DNA of 44,046 nucleotides from positions 1 through 44,046 of the forward strand of contig VGEH01000020.1 of the NCBI GenBank assembly GCA_016869375.1, given 5' to 3'. The DNA is from Alphaproteobacteria bacterium. Its GTDB lineage: Bacteria; Pseudomonadota; Alphaproteobacteria; SHVZ01. Shown here piece after piece: positions 1-10,195 of the stretch. The notes beneath the pieces were generated by a model, which was not told the DNA's origin, made no database searches, and was given only the letters and a program-made list of their open reading frames with translations. Position numbers and translations under genes: made by a program. Within the stretch, counting starts at the first letter, position 1, and each line of letters starts with the position of its first letter.

Positions 1-2
1 CC

Positions 3-512
3 CGCGCGGTCCGGACATCCCCCCTCCTCTACGACCTGCGGCTGGTGATCCTGTCGGCTGGCGTACCCCCAGAGGGGTTCGACGTCGCCTGCGGCTGGCC
101 GGCAACCGCAGCGAGCCTCGCCGCTGCGTTTCTCGACCCGCCGCCGGCGAAGGATACCGCGCCCCACGAAGCGGCTCCCGTCCTCGATCTTTCGGAGCTC
201 GAGTCGATCGCCGGCGGACTGACCCTGGAACTGACGGCAATGCTTCGGCGCTTCGCCGACCAAGCACCGAAAATGGCGGCCGAAGCGATGGCCGCCGCCT
301 CGGCAATGGACGTCACAGCCGCAAAGGGGCACGCCCACGCGCTCAAGGGCGCCGCCTTCAGCGCAGGGGCAACGCGCCTCGGCCAGGCGGCGAAATCCTT
401 CGAGGCCGCCGCCGCGAAAGCGGACTGGATTACCGCGTCCTCGATCAACCTGCCGCGCGAGGCCAGCGATCTGGCCGAGGCGATCCGTGGCCTGCCGGCG
501 CCCGCAAGTTGA
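3..512 (+). CDS. Hpt-domain phosphotransfer protein, 5' truncated
   Basis: The reading frame is open from the window edge, so the 5' end is missing; a GTG at 45 is possible but the preceding codons read like protein. The C-terminal part is a histidine phosphotransfer domain: the motif HALKGAAFSAG carries the likely phospho-accepting His (residue 98 counted from the GTG), followed by helices rich in Ala. The part before it (strand-like VILSAG, then an Ala-rich helix) could be the end of a receiver or pseudo-receiver domain, so the whole protein may be a hybrid kinase or a receiver-Hpt protein. It would pass phosphate between a kinase and a response regulator in the cytoplasm; the single-domain receiver 51 bases downstream is the obvious partner. 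Which kinase feeds it is not visible. Confidence 0.7.
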   Translation, partial: RAVRTSPLLYDLRLVILSAGVPPEGFDVACGWPATAASLAAAFLDPPPAKDTAPHEAAPVLDLSELESIAGGLTLELTAMLRRFADQAPKMAAEAMAAASAMDVTAAKGHAHALKGAAFSAGATRLGQAAKSFEAAAAKADWITASSINLPREASDLAEAIRGLPAPAS

Positions 513-563
513 CCTTCAATGGCTTGAAGTAATCTCCAACATTCCAATAGACTTCGAGCTCAG

Positions 564-1001
564 GTGGCCGAGCGTTCTGCAACATCAGGGGACCGTTACA
601 AAAACTTCACCGTCCTGATCGTCGACGATCAGGAGACGGTGCGGGATGCCGCGCGCATATTGCTGCGCGGGCTAGGCTTCGGCGCCATCCTCGAAGCCGC
701 GAATGGCGAAGCGGCGAAAGAGCAGTTCACCGCGCACGTGCCGGACCTGATCATCTGCGACATCAACATGGCGCCGACGAACGGCTTCGCCTTCGTCAAA
801 TGGGTGCGCCAGCGCAACAGCGGCGGGCTCAGGACGCCGATCCTGTTCATGACCTCGCATACCGAACGCGAAGTCGTCATGAAGGCGAAGGATGTCGGGA
901 TCGACGGCTTCCTCGTGAAGCCGGTCGGCGCCGCCGATCTCAGCGTGCGCGTCGAGCGCGCGATGCGCGGCTACAAGGTGGACGCCGCTAGACCAAGCTG
1001 A
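564..1001 (+). CDS. CheY-like single-domain response regulator
   Basis: A 145-residue protein consisting of one receiver domain and no output domain. Acidic pocket residues are D21 and D22, the phospho-acceptor is D66 in the stretch LIICDINM, the switch Thr is T97 in LFMTSH, and the conserved Lys is K119 in FLVKP. It starts with GTG. It would accept phosphate from a histidine kinase or from the Hpt protein just upstream, and act through protein-protein contacts, as CheY or DivK do. Its 3' end overlaps the end of convergent aroA by 14 bases. The target is unknown. Confidence 0.88.
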   Translation: MAERSATSGDRYKNFTVLIVDDQETVRDAARILLRGLGFGAILEAANGEAAKEQFTAHVPDLIICDINMAPTNGFAFVKWVRQRNSGGLRTPILFMTSHTEREVVMKAKDVGIDGFLVKPVGAADLSVRVERAMRGYKVDAARPS

Positions 1002-2340
1002 CCGGCACGCCGAGCGCCCCGATCTCCTGGAAGAAGACCGGACAGGTCTTCGACACGCAACCCGGATCGGAGAGCCGAACGCCCTCGGCCTTGGCGCCGA
1101 GCACGGCGAGGGACATCGCAACGCGGTGATCGTCATGCGTGTCGAGCTCGGCGTAGCGCGGCGCCCCCGGCGAGACGACGAGGCCATCCGCCCGCTCCTC
1201 GACGCCGATGCCGAGCTTCGCCAGCGCCTCCGCCATGACCGCGATGCGATCGCTTTCGTGCTTGCGGATATGGGCGACGCCGGTCATCGCGATCGGACCG
1301 TCGGCGAAGGGCGCCAAAGCGGCGAGCGTCAGCGTCGCGTCCGACATCGGCTTCATGTCGACAGTCAGGTTTCCGCGCAGCCGCTGCGGTCCCGCGACCG
1401 CGACGCGATCGGCGTGCCGCTCGACGGTGCAGCCCATGCGCTCGAGCACATCGATGAATCGGAGATCGGGCTGGCGCGTGTCGGTACCGATATTGTCGAC
1501 GACGACGCGGCCGCCGGTCACCGCCGCCAGCGCAACGAAATAAGTGGTGGTCGAGGCGTCGGCCTCGATCGCGTAGCTACGCCCCTGGTAGCGCTGCGGC
1601 TCGATGTCGAAATGCGACAGGCCGGCGTCATGCCTGGCGCCGGCGCCGAATGCCGCCATCGCATCGAGGGTCATGCGCACATAATCGGACTGGACGATGT
1701 CGTCGACGACATCGAGCGCGACCGCCGAGGACGCCAGTGGCGCCGCGATCAGCATGCCGGAGATGAACTGGCTCGAGACCTTGCCCGACATCGAGATGCG
1801 ACCGCCATGAAGACCGCCGGCGGCGATCGTCATCGGGTAGCCGCCCGGCTGATCGTGATGCACGGCCTTGGCACCGAGCGTCGCCAGCGCCTCCATCAGC
1901 GGCGCCACCGGCCGCTTCTCCAGCTGTCTGCTTGCCCGCACGCGATACCTGCCGGACGGTGCCGCGGCCAGCACACCCGGAAGGAAACGCCCGATCGTGC
2001 CGGCCGAGCCGATGAAGAGTTCCGCCTCGGCGGCCGGCCAGCGCACATCGCAGCCCTCTATCCTGACCGTGGTGCCGTCGATCTCGATGCCGATGCCAAG
2101 CCGCTTCAGCGCGTCGATGCACCAGTAGGAGTCGTCGCTGCGCAAAAGACCGCTCAGAGTCGACGAGCCTTTCGCCGACGCCGCCAGGAGCAGCGCGCGA
2201 TTGGTGAAGCTCTTGCTTCCGGGAACCGTAACGGTGCCGGAGACCGGCCGGCCTATCGGGCGAACCTCGGCGAAGCGCACGCCCTGAAGCCCGGCCCAGG
2301 GCGAGCGTCCATCGGCATCGGCGAGAGCGGTGTCGGACAT
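988..2340 (-). CDS. aroA: 3-phosphoshikimate 1-carboxyvinyltransferase (EPSP synthase)
   Basis: Transfers enolpyruvate from PEP to shikimate 3-phosphate in the cytoplasmic shikimate pathway for aromatic amino acids. The protein has about 450 residues from the ATG at 2340; a longer frame up to 2412 would overlap the divergent exporter and is rejected. Visible landmarks are GSKSFTNRALLLAA (catalytic Lys 43), SAGTIGRFLPG near 112-122, SSQFISGMLIAA, HESDRI, DDHRVAMS and VSKTCP near the end. The PEP/glyphosate loop differs from the E. coli form NAGTAMRP: the residue matching P101 is Phe, and the VKETDR motif reads KHESDR. These features recall actinobacterial-type AroA rather than the CP4-like class II form of rhizobia. 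Family assignment is firm; the subclass is inference. Confidence 0.93.
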   Translation of the reverse strand: MSDTALADADGRSPWAGLQGVRFAEVRPIGRPVSGTVTVPGSKSFTNRALLLAASAKGSSTLSGLLRSDDSYWCIDALKRLGIGIEIDGTTVRIEGCDVRWPAAEAELFIGSAGTIGRFLPGVLAAAPSGRYRVRASRQLEKRPVAPLMEALATLGAKAVHHDQPGGYPMTIAAGGLHGGRISMSGKVSSQFISGMLIAAPLASSAVALDVVDDIVQSDYVRMTLDAMAAFGAGARHDAGLSHFDIEPQRYQGRSYAIEADASTTTYFVALAAVTGGRVVVDNIGTDTRQPDLRFIDVLERMGCTVERHADRVAVAGPQRLRGNLTVDMKPMSDATLTLAALAPFADGPIAMTGVAHIRKHESDRIAVMAEALAKLGIGVEERADGLVVSPGAPRYAELDTHDDHRVAMSLAVLGAKAEGVRLSDPGCVSKTCPVFFQEIGALGVPVSLV

Positions 2341-2410
2341 GGCCTGGAGGTACAGCGCCCCCCTCCCCTGGGCAAGCGATCCTTTGCCGCGGTAGCGTCC
2401 GGGGATCCTC

Positions 2411-4873
<2,463 letters not shown>

Positions 4874-4903
4874 CTAGGTTGAAACGACGACAAACGACGG
4901 TGT

Positions 4904-4929
4904 CCCGGCCTCTTGTTCAGAGTGCCGGG
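4904..4929 (-). terminator. possible leuA attenuator hairpin
   Basis: On the minus strand CCCGGC (4929-4924) pairs with GCCGGG (4909-4904), and CTCT pairs with AGAG inside, leaving a GAACA loop and one bulged base. It lies about 45 bases before the leuA start and overlaps the stop codon of the small leader frame. The downstream bases are only partly T-rich, so it is a weak intrinsic terminator at best. The 5' arm also shares bases with a second possible pairing (GGGTC at 4954-4950 with GACCC at 4932-4928), so the two folds are mutually exclusive, as expected for an attenuator. Confidence 0.4.
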
Positions 4930-4973
4930 GTCGTAAGTCGCAGCTCCTGGACCCGTCGGGACGCTTCGCACAT
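4917..4973 (-). CDS. possible leuA leader peptide, 18 residues
   Basis: An ATG-initiated reading frame of 18 codons ends with TGA inside the hairpin that precedes leuA. It has three Leu codons (CTG, CTT, CTC at codons 11, 13 and 18), more than expected for its size but not a run. Position and overlap with the hairpin fit a transcription-attenuation leader of a leucine biosynthetic gene. No strong ribosome site precedes it, and the Leu codons are not clustered as in classic leu leaders, so this is a candidate only. Confidence 0.3.
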   Translation of the reverse strand: MCEASRRVQELRLTTPAL

Positions 4974-5088
4974 GACCGCCGAACCCTAGAGTCGGCCGGC
5001 GGAGCCGTCAACTGTCCGCGCACGGCCTCTTGCGTCCGGCTGCCGCGCGGTTAGGTTTTGGCTTAACGTTCGGTGGGGAGAGGAACGG

Positions 5089-6009
5089 GTGGGGCGGTAT
5101 CTGGTCACGGGCGGCGCCGGTTTCATCGGCTCGCATCTGGTGGACGCGCTGCTGGCACGCGGCGACGAGGCGGTTGTGCTGGACGATCTCTCGACCGGTC
5201 ATCTCTCGAACCTCCCGCCCGGGGTGCGGGTGATCCAAGGAGACGTCGCCGATGTGAACGCGGTCAGCTCCGCCGTCACGGGCGTCGATGGCTGCTTTCA
5301 CCTGGCCGCTGTCGCTTCGGTGCAGCGTTCCAACGAGGATTGGCTCGGAACGCACCGCACCAACCTAACCGGAACCATTACCGTGCTCGACGCGGCGAGG
5401 ACGGCCGGCAGCAACGGCAGCCAGATACCCGTCGTCTATGCCTCCTCCGCCGCGGTCTATGGCGACGCCAAGGATCTGCCGATCTCGGAGACGACGCCGA
5501 CACGCCCTCTGACCGCCTACGGCGCCGACAAGCTCGGCAGCGAGCTGCATGCGCGCGTCGCCAGCCATGTGCACGGCGTGCCCACCACGGGCATGCGCTT
5601 CTTCAATGTCTACGGTCCGCGCCAGGACCCTAAGTCGCCCTACTCGGGCGTCATCTCGGTGTTCGCCGAAAGCGTTATGACCGGACGGCGGATCGGCATC
5701 CATGGTGATGGCGGCCAGACGCGCGACTTCATCTTCGTCGGCGACGTCGTCGACCATCTGATGGCGGCGATGGCGACCTCGACCACCACGTCTCGTGTCT
5801 TCAACGTCTGCACTGGCAATGCCACCTCGATCCTCTATCTCGCCCGCACGCTGATGAAAGCCGCCGGACGCAGCTTCGAGATCAAGCACGGCCCGGCCCG
5901 CGCTGGCGACATCCGGGAATCCGTGGGCGATCCGTCGCGCGCGATCGCCGGCCTCGGTCTTCGTGCCGTGACGCCGCTCGCCGACGGGCTCTGTACGCTG
6001 CTGGCCTGA
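5089..6009 (+). CDS. NAD-dependent epimerase/dehydratase, GalE-like
   Basis: A 306-residue extended SDR enzyme. The N-terminal Rossmann motif is TGGAGFIG (residues 7-14), the cofactor ribose-binding Asp follows in VVLDDLSTG, and the catalytic set is S119/S120 in YASSAAVYG with Y144 and K148 in YGADK. The C-terminal half carries GMRFFNVYGPRQDP and HGDGGQTRDFIFVGDVV, typical of UDP-glucose 4-epimerases and related sugar-nucleotide enzymes. Start is GTG with a strong GGGGAGAGG ribosome site 5 bases upstream. Its TGA overlaps the next ATG by one base, so it is co-translated with the SAM hydrolase. Exact substrate is unknown; UDP-sugar epimerase is the likeliest. Confidence 0.87.
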   Translation: MGRYLVTGGAGFIGSHLVDALLARGDEAVVLDDLSTGHLSNLPPGVRVIQGDVADVNAVSSAVTGVDGCFHLAAVASVQRSNEDWLGTHRTNLTGTITVLDAARTAGSNGSQIPVVYASSAAVYGDAKDLPISETTPTRPLTAYGADKLGSELHARVASHVHGVPTTGMRFFNVYGPRQDPKSPYSGVISVFAESVMTGRRIGIHGDGGQTRDFIFVGDVVDHLMAAMATSTTTSRVFNVCTGNATSILYLARTLMKAAGRSFEIKHGPARAGDIRESVGDPSRAIAGLGLRAVTPLADGLCTLLA

Positions 6010-6746
6010 TGATCGTCCTCTTCACCGACTTCGGCCTCACCGGGCCTTATGTCGGGCAGATGAAGGCCGTACTCAGCCGCGAGGCGCCGGGCTTACCGAT
6101 CATCGATCTCTTCGCCGATGCGCCGGTCTTCGACGCGCGGCGCTCGGCCTACCTGCTCGCGGCCTATGCCCGGGAGTTCCCGCCGCCCACGGTGTTTCTC
6201 GCGATCGTCGACCCGGGCGTCGGCAGCGAGCGGCGAGCGATCGTGGTCGAGGCGGATGGACGACGCTATGTCGGCCCCGACAACGGGCTGTTCGAGTTGG
6301 CGTGGCGGCGCGCGAGCCGGCGGCGCGCCTTCGCCATCACCTGGCAGCCGAAGCGGCTGTCGGCCTCGTTCCATGGGCGAGATCTCTTCGCGCCGGTGGC
6401 GGCGCGCCTCGCGGCAGGGTCGCTCGTCCCGATGGCCGCGATCGAGGATCTCGCGAGCAAGCCCCGGAGCTGGCCCGACGACCTTGCCGAGATCGTCTAT
6501 GTCGATCACTACGGCAATGCGATGACCGGACTTCGAGCGAGCCGCGTCGACGCCGAGGCGATCATCGAGGCCGCGGGCCGCCGGCTGGCACGCCAGCGGA
6601 CCTTCTCCGATGCCGCTCCGGGCGAGGCCTTCTGGTACGAGAACGCCAACGGACTGGTCGAAATCTCCGTCAATCGAGGCCGCGCCGACAGGGACCTCGG
6701 CCTTTCGGTCGGGAGCCCACTTGCGGTGTCTCTCGGCACGCGTTGA
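6009..6746 (+). CDS. SAM hydrolase, DUF62 / chlorinase-fluorinase family
   Basis: A 245-residue protein of the S-adenosyl-L-methionine hydroxide adenosyltransferase family, which splits SAM to adenosine and methionine with water or hydroxide. It opens with LFTDFGLTGPYVGQMKA, where D7 and the following residues bind the ribose, and carries the family triad D68, R75 (or R76) and H122 in IVDPGVGS, ERRA and FHGRDLF. GPDNGLF and DHYGNAMT complete the nucleoside site. A halogenase role is unlikely since the triad is characteristic of the hydrolase branch. The start codon shares one base with the stop of the upstream epimerase; physiological role in most bacteria is unclear. Confidence 0.88.
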   Translation: MIVLFTDFGLTGPYVGQMKAVLSREAPGLPIIDLFADAPVFDARRSAYLLAAYAREFPPPTVFLAIVDPGVGSERRAIVVEADGRRYVGPDNGLFELAWRRASRRRAFAITWQPKRLSASFHGRDLFAPVAARLAAGSLVPMAAIEDLASKPRSWPDDLAEIVYVDHYGNAMTGLRASRVDAEAIIEAAGRRLARQRTFSDAAPGEAFWYENANGLVEISVNRGRADRDLGLSVGSPLAVSLGTR

Positions 6747-6755
6747 TATCCAGTC

Positions 6756-7133
6756 ATGGACGCGCTCGACTACACGACCCGCTTTTATGCGAAGGGAACC
6801 GAGATTTTCCAGGAAGGCCAGAGCGGCCGGCGCGCCTTCCTGGTCGACGAGGGGCTGGTAGAGCTCGACCGCATAGTGCGCGGCCGCCGCGTCCCGTTCG
6901 TCCGCATCGGAGCCGGCGGGATCTTCGGCGAGATGGCGGTGATCGATGGCGGGCCGCGCACGGCGACCGCAACCGCGATCGAGGACACCAAGGTCACGGT
7001 CATCAGCGAGCGCGTCTTCAAGTACAAGCTGAAGGTCGCCGATCCTTTCCTGCGAGCGCTGATCCGGTTGTTCGTCGCCAATCTCAGGAACTCGACGCCC
7101 GACGGCGCGCTGCGCCCTCCCTCGGAGCGCTGA
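6756..7133 (+). CDS. cyclic-nucleotide-binding domain protein
   Basis: A 125-residue protein made of one CNMP-binding beta-roll with no attached DNA-binding or catalytic domain. The phosphate-binding cassette reads GIFGEMAVIDGGPRTATATA, in which the Glu and Arg are the usual cyclic-nucleotide contacts. It starts 9 bases after the SAM hydrolase stop and so probably shares its transcript. It may sense cAMP or cGMP and act through a partner, but no output can be deduced. Confidence 0.84.
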   Translation: MDALDYTTRFYAKGTEIFQEGQSGRRAFLVDEGLVELDRIVRGRRVPFVRIGAGGIFGEMAVIDGGPRTATATAIEDTKVTVISERVFKYKLKVADPFLRALIRLFVANLRNSTPDGALRPPSER

Positions 7134-7240
7134 GGCGGCCATTTCTCGGGGCGGAACGGGGCCTTCGACGGCTTGCGCGCGACGCGGGCGGGCCGGTAAG
7201 GTCCGCTCCCTCGCCAGTCCCCCGTCATAAGGAAACGCCG

Positions 7241-8098
7241 ATGAAGCTGTTGCGCTATGGCCCGCCGGGCCAGGAGAAGCCGGGCATGCTCGACCGTTCG
7301 GGCCGCATCCGCGACCTCTCCGGCCAGATCGCGGACCTGAAGGGCAGCGCCCTAGGCCCGCGCGGTCTCGACCGCCTGCGCGCGCTCGATCCGGAGTCGC
7401 TCCCCGTGGTCGAGGGCAAGCCGCGGCTTGGCCCCTGCGTCGGCCGCATCGGCAAGTTCCTTTGCATCGGCCTCAACTACTCCGATCACGCCGCCGAGAC
7501 CGGTGCGGCGATCCCGAAGGAGCCGATCATCTTCATGAAGGCGGATACCGCCATTTCCGGACCCAACGACCCGGTCGTGATCCCCAGGGATTCCAAGAAG
7601 ACCGACTGGGAGGTCGAGCTCGCCGTGGTCATCGGGTCGACCGCGCAGCACGTCTCCGAAGAGCGGGCGCTCGACTATGTGGCCGGCTATGCCGTCTGCA
7701 ACGACGTCTCCGAACGCGAGTTCCAGATCGAGCGCTCCGGGACCTGGGACAAGGGTAAGGGCTGCGACACCTTCGGTCCCCTCGGCCCCTGGCTGGTCAC
7801 TTCCGACGAGGTCGCCGACCCGCAGGCCCTCGGCATGTGGCTCGACGTCAACGGCAAGCGCTTCCAGAACGGCAGCACGAAGACCATGATCTTCGGCGTC
7901 CGCACACTGGTCAGCTACTGCAGCAAGTTCATGACGCTCCGGGCCGGAGACGTGATCTCGACCGGAACGCCGCCCGGCGTCGGCATGGGCCAGAAGCCGG
8001 CCCAGATCTATCTCAAGGCCGGCGACGTGATGCGGCTCGGCATCGACGGCCTGGGCGAGCAGCAGCAGACCTGCGTGGCGTGGCACCCGGGAGCCTAA
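7241..8098 (+). CDS. fumarylacetoacetate hydrolase family protein
   Basis: A 285-residue cytoplasmic FAH-family enzyme. The short N-terminal domain (about 1-70) is followed by the catalytic beta-roll with GKFLCIGLNYSDHA, the metal-binding residues E124 and E126 in DWEVELAVVIG and D155 in VCNDVSERE, and STGTPPGVGMG near the end. Members cleave or isomerise 2-oxo/2,4-dioxo acids: acylpyruvase, 2,4-diketo-3-deoxy-L-fuconate hydrolase and the hydroxyhepta-dienedioate isomerases are all possible. The long open frame upstream of 7241 is antisense-like shadow; ATG at 7241 follows AAGGA. A good terminator hairpin follows the gene. Confidence 0.9.
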   Translation: MKLLRYGPPGQEKPGMLDRSGRIRDLSGQIADLKGSALGPRGLDRLRALDPESLPVVEGKPRLGPCVGRIGKFLCIGLNYSDHAAETGAAIPKEPIIFMKADTAISGPNDPVVIPRDSKKTDWEVELAVVIGSTAQHVSEERALDYVAGYAVCNDVSEREFQIERSGTWDKGKGCDTFGPLGPWLVTSDEVADPQALGMWLDVNGKRFQNGSTKTMIFGVRTLVSYCSKFMTLRAGDVISTGTPPGVGMGQKPAQIYLKAGDVMRLGIDGLGEQQQTCVAWHPGA

Positions 8099-8124
8099 CC
8101 GCCTGTAATTTCAGTGGAATGGCG

Positions 8125-8160
8125 AAGACGAGGGGGCCGGGATCCTGGTCCTCTCGTCTT
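8125..8160 (+). terminator. intrinsic terminator after the FAH-family gene
   Basis: AAGACGAG (8125-8132) pairs with CTCGTCTT (8153-8160); the inner bases GGGCC and GGTCC also pair, giving a long, nearly perfect hairpin. It is followed by GAATTTTC. It lies 27 bases past the stop codon. Confidence 0.75.
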
Positions 8161-8227
8161 GAATTTTCACCAAGTTTCTGAAAATATCCACAGGATAGCC
8201 TGATCTGCCTAGGGAAAGTGTGTCGAG

Positions 8228-8650
8228 ATGCCGACGAATTTTGAAGTCCACACGCTGAAAGGTGGGGTCTGGCAGATCGACTCGACCTATCAAACGCGCG
8301 AGCCGGCGATCGAGACAGCAAAGCAGCTTTATGGCGAGAAGCGCTTCGAGGCGATCAAGGTCATCAAGGACGATTTCGACCCCAAGACCAATAAGGGGAA
8401 AGAGATCGTCATCTACGACACGGCCAAGCCCCAGACCGAACGGAAGGCGCCTCCGCCCCAAGAGACGAAAGCCGCCGCCGTTCCCGACAAGAAGCCGGAT
8501 GTCGAGTTCAAGGGAACCGGTGCACCGAAGGCTCCCGCCAAGTCGAGTTCGCTCGTCATGCCGATCATTTTGCTGGGCGTCCTCCTGCTCGGCGGCCTCG
8601 GCGCGCTCTTCGGCCTCTCGCAGCTGACGGCGTTCCTCGGCCGCCTCTAG
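8228..8650 (+). CDS. hypothetical C-terminally anchored membrane protein
   Basis: A 140-residue protein I do not recognise. Residues 1-65 look like a small folded domain (opening MPTNFEVHTLKGGVWQ, then a helix with KQLYGEKRFEAIKVIKDDFD). Residues 66-105 are a Pro/Lys/Ala-rich linker. Residues about 107-133 are one hydrophobic segment (LVMPIILLGVLLLGGLGALFG), so the protein is probably tail-anchored with its N-terminal domain in the cytoplasm. It stands alone between a terminator and a convergent pair. No catalytic motif is visible. Confidence 0.7.
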   Translation: MPTNFEVHTLKGGVWQIDSTYQTREPAIETAKQLYGEKRFEAIKVIKDDFDPKTNKGKEIVIYDTAKPQTERKAPPPQETKAAAVPDKKPDVEFKGTGAPKAPAKSSSLVMPIILLGVLLLGGLGALFGLSQLTAFLGRL

Positions 8651-8656
8651 GCGGCC
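8639..8656 (+). terminator. hairpin across the stop codon, possible terminator
   Basis: GGCCGCC-tcta-GGCGGCC forms a perfect 7-base-pair stem spanning the TAG of the preceding gene, between convergent genes. No T-run follows on the plus strand (a G-run does), so termination activity is uncertain. Confidence 0.3.
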
Positions 8657-8670
8657 CGGGGGGGGGAGGG

Positions 8671-9168
8671 TCAGGGCCAGGGCGCCTCGACTTCCACCAT
8701 CCCCGCTTCCTTGAAGTACTCGTCGAAGTCCGTCAGCGGGCCGGCGAGGACATGGATCAGCCTGGCGAAGCGCGCCTTTCGCCGCGGCACCCTGATCGGC
8801 GACTCCGTCCAGTCCGCCGGCTCCGGCAGCACGCAGCGCTGACGCGCGACGCGGACCACCGTTTCCCGGTGCACGAGGATGTTGTCGTAGAAGCAGTCGA
8901 CGAACTCCGAGCGCGCGTTCAGCAGGCCGAACTTGTGCTTGGGATCGATGCGGTAGTGGGAATCCGACACGAGGCCATAGGCCAGCGTAATCCGGATGTT
9001 CTGCGAGAAGGACATGGCGACGCGATGCTCGTCGACCTCGACGGAGACTTCTTCGCCCTTCTCGTCGGTGCCTCTGTGAAAGTGGTGGCGAAAGGTCGGG
9101 CGCGTGATCAGGCGCCAATCCTCCACCTTCGAGTCGCCGATCAGCGCCAGGTATTGGTCTAGGCGCAT
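8671..9168 (-). CDS. hypothetical protein
   Basis: A 165-residue protein with no signal peptide or membrane segment and no family I can name. It is rich in charged and aromatic residues (opening MRLDQYLALIGD, then FRHHFHRGTDEKGEE and FVDCFYDNILVHRETVVRVARQR) and ends with an acidic tail. It starts directly at the stop codon of the upstream TPGPW-type gene (TAG then ATG), so the two are surely co-transcribed and probably translationally coupled. Confidence 0.72.
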   Translation of the reverse strand: MRLDQYLALIGDSKVEDWRLITRPTFRHHFHRGTDEKGEEVSVEVDEHRVAMSFSQNIRITLAYGLVSDSHYRIDPKHKFGLLNARSEFVDCFYDNILVHRETVVRVARQRCVLPEPADWTESPIRVPRRKARFARLIHVLAGPLTDFDEYFKEAGMVEVEAPWP

Positions 9169-9522
9169 CTACTCGAGCTTCGGCTTGGCGTGGTCGATAC
9201 GCGGCCACACAGCCTGCGCCTCGCCCGTCGCGGCCTCCAGAACAATCTTGGCGTTCTCGATGATCTGCTTGGCCTTTGGCAGCAGCTTGGCGTTGCCGAG
9301 GATGGCCTGGCTAACGGTCGGTGTGGTGACAAGCAGCATCATCTCGTCCAGCGCTTCGCTCAGCTGCGGCGAGCACTGGATGAGACGCGCATTGCCCGGC
9401 TTGTCATCCGAGGCCGAGACGCCCCAGGAGATCGAGCAGACTTGAACGGCCTTGCCACCCCGCGGCGCCGAGCTCATGTCGCCGTTCGGACGCATCTTCC
9501 ACGGACCCGGCGTGTACTTCAT
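9169..9522 (-). CDS. phage-type TPGPW-motif hypothetical protein
   Basis: A 117-residue protein starting at ATG 9522 behind a strong GGAGGGG ribosome site; an upstream start at 9618 lacks such support. It begins MKYTPGPWKM and later reads NARLIQCSPQLSEAL, a pair of features seen in many phage and prophage small proteins (TPGPW at the N-terminus, then a NARLIAAAPDLLEAL-like helix). Function of that group is unknown. No other phage genes surround it, so it may be a stray or domesticated phage gene; its partner at 8671-9168 is unrecognised. Confidence 0.72.
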   Translation of the reverse strand: MKYTPGPWKMRPNGDMSSAPRGGKAVQVCSISWGVSASDDKPGNARLIQCSPQLSEALDEMMLLVTTPTVSQAILGNAKLLPKAKQIIENAKIVLEAATGEAQAVWPRIDHAKPKLE

Positions 9523-9672
9523 ATCCCCTCCCCGCGGCCACCCACACGTCCAATAGTCGGACGCACCGCAATCGACAAGATGATAGGCACGCATCCGGCT
9601 CCGCCGGTTGCCCGCCATCCTAGCCTGGGGAGAGACGAGGAGTCGCCGCCGAGGGGCGTCCTCAAAGCAATC

Positions 9673-9702
9673 GCGCTCCGCCCGCTTCCGCGAGCAGAGC
9701 GC
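9673..9702 (-). terminator. intrinsic terminator after the RRM gene
   Basis: On the minus strand a 13-base-pair stem with three G-T wobbles closes a GGAA tetraloop (arms 9702-9690 and 9685-9673). It lies 21 bases past the stop of the RNA-binding protein gene and is followed by GATTGCTTTG, a modest T tract. Confidence 0.7.
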
Positions 9703-9723
9703 GACGCAAACGCTAGATGACGA

Positions 9724-10050
9724 CTACCAGCGCGGAGCGCGCGGGCCGCGGTCGCCACCGCCGCCCATGCCACGACCGCCGCCGCCACCGCCACCGCCCG
9801 GCGGGCGGTCTTCAGCAACGCGAACGGTCGCGGCGCGGCCGCCGAGGTCAGCACCGTTCAGCTCGCGCACGGCGCGCTGGCACGCGTCCGGCGTCTGCAG
9901 CTCGACGAAGCCGAAGCCGCGGGAGCGGCCGGTCTCGCGATCGGTGATGACCTTGGCCGAGACCACCGGACCGAACGGGCCGAAGGTCTCTTTCAGGTCT
10001 TCCGACGTCATCGTGTAGGGGAGATTTCCAACGAACAGCTTGGTCGACAT
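9724..10050 (-). CDS. RRM-type glycine-rich RNA-binding protein
   Basis: A 108-residue protein with one RNA recognition motif and a short Gly/Arg tail. RNP2 is LFVGNL (residues 5-10) and RNP1 is RGFGFVEL near residue 44-51. The tail GGGGGGGGRGMGGGGDRG resembles cold-induced Rbp proteins of cyanobacteria and proteobacteria, which bind RNA and act in cold or stress adaptation. It has its own terminator and a 368-base upstream region with an inverted repeat (10196-10213), so it is probably expressed alone. Confidence 0.93.
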   Translation of the reverse strand: MSTKLFVGNLPYTMTSEDLKETFGPFGPVVSAKVITDRETGRSRGFGFVELQTPDACQRAVRELNGADLGGRAATVRVAEDRPPGGGGGGGGRGMGGGGDRGPRAPRW

Positions 10051-10195
10051 TTTTCCAATCCTCAGGGTCGATCGCCCCGCTCTCGCGAAGGCAGGCTCAT
10101 GCCGTGGCGCGACGGTACGCGACGCCGTTGGACTGGCGCGGCGAACCGGCAGGACGCGGTCGACCGGATTGTCAGGATCAGGTGCGGCGACATTG

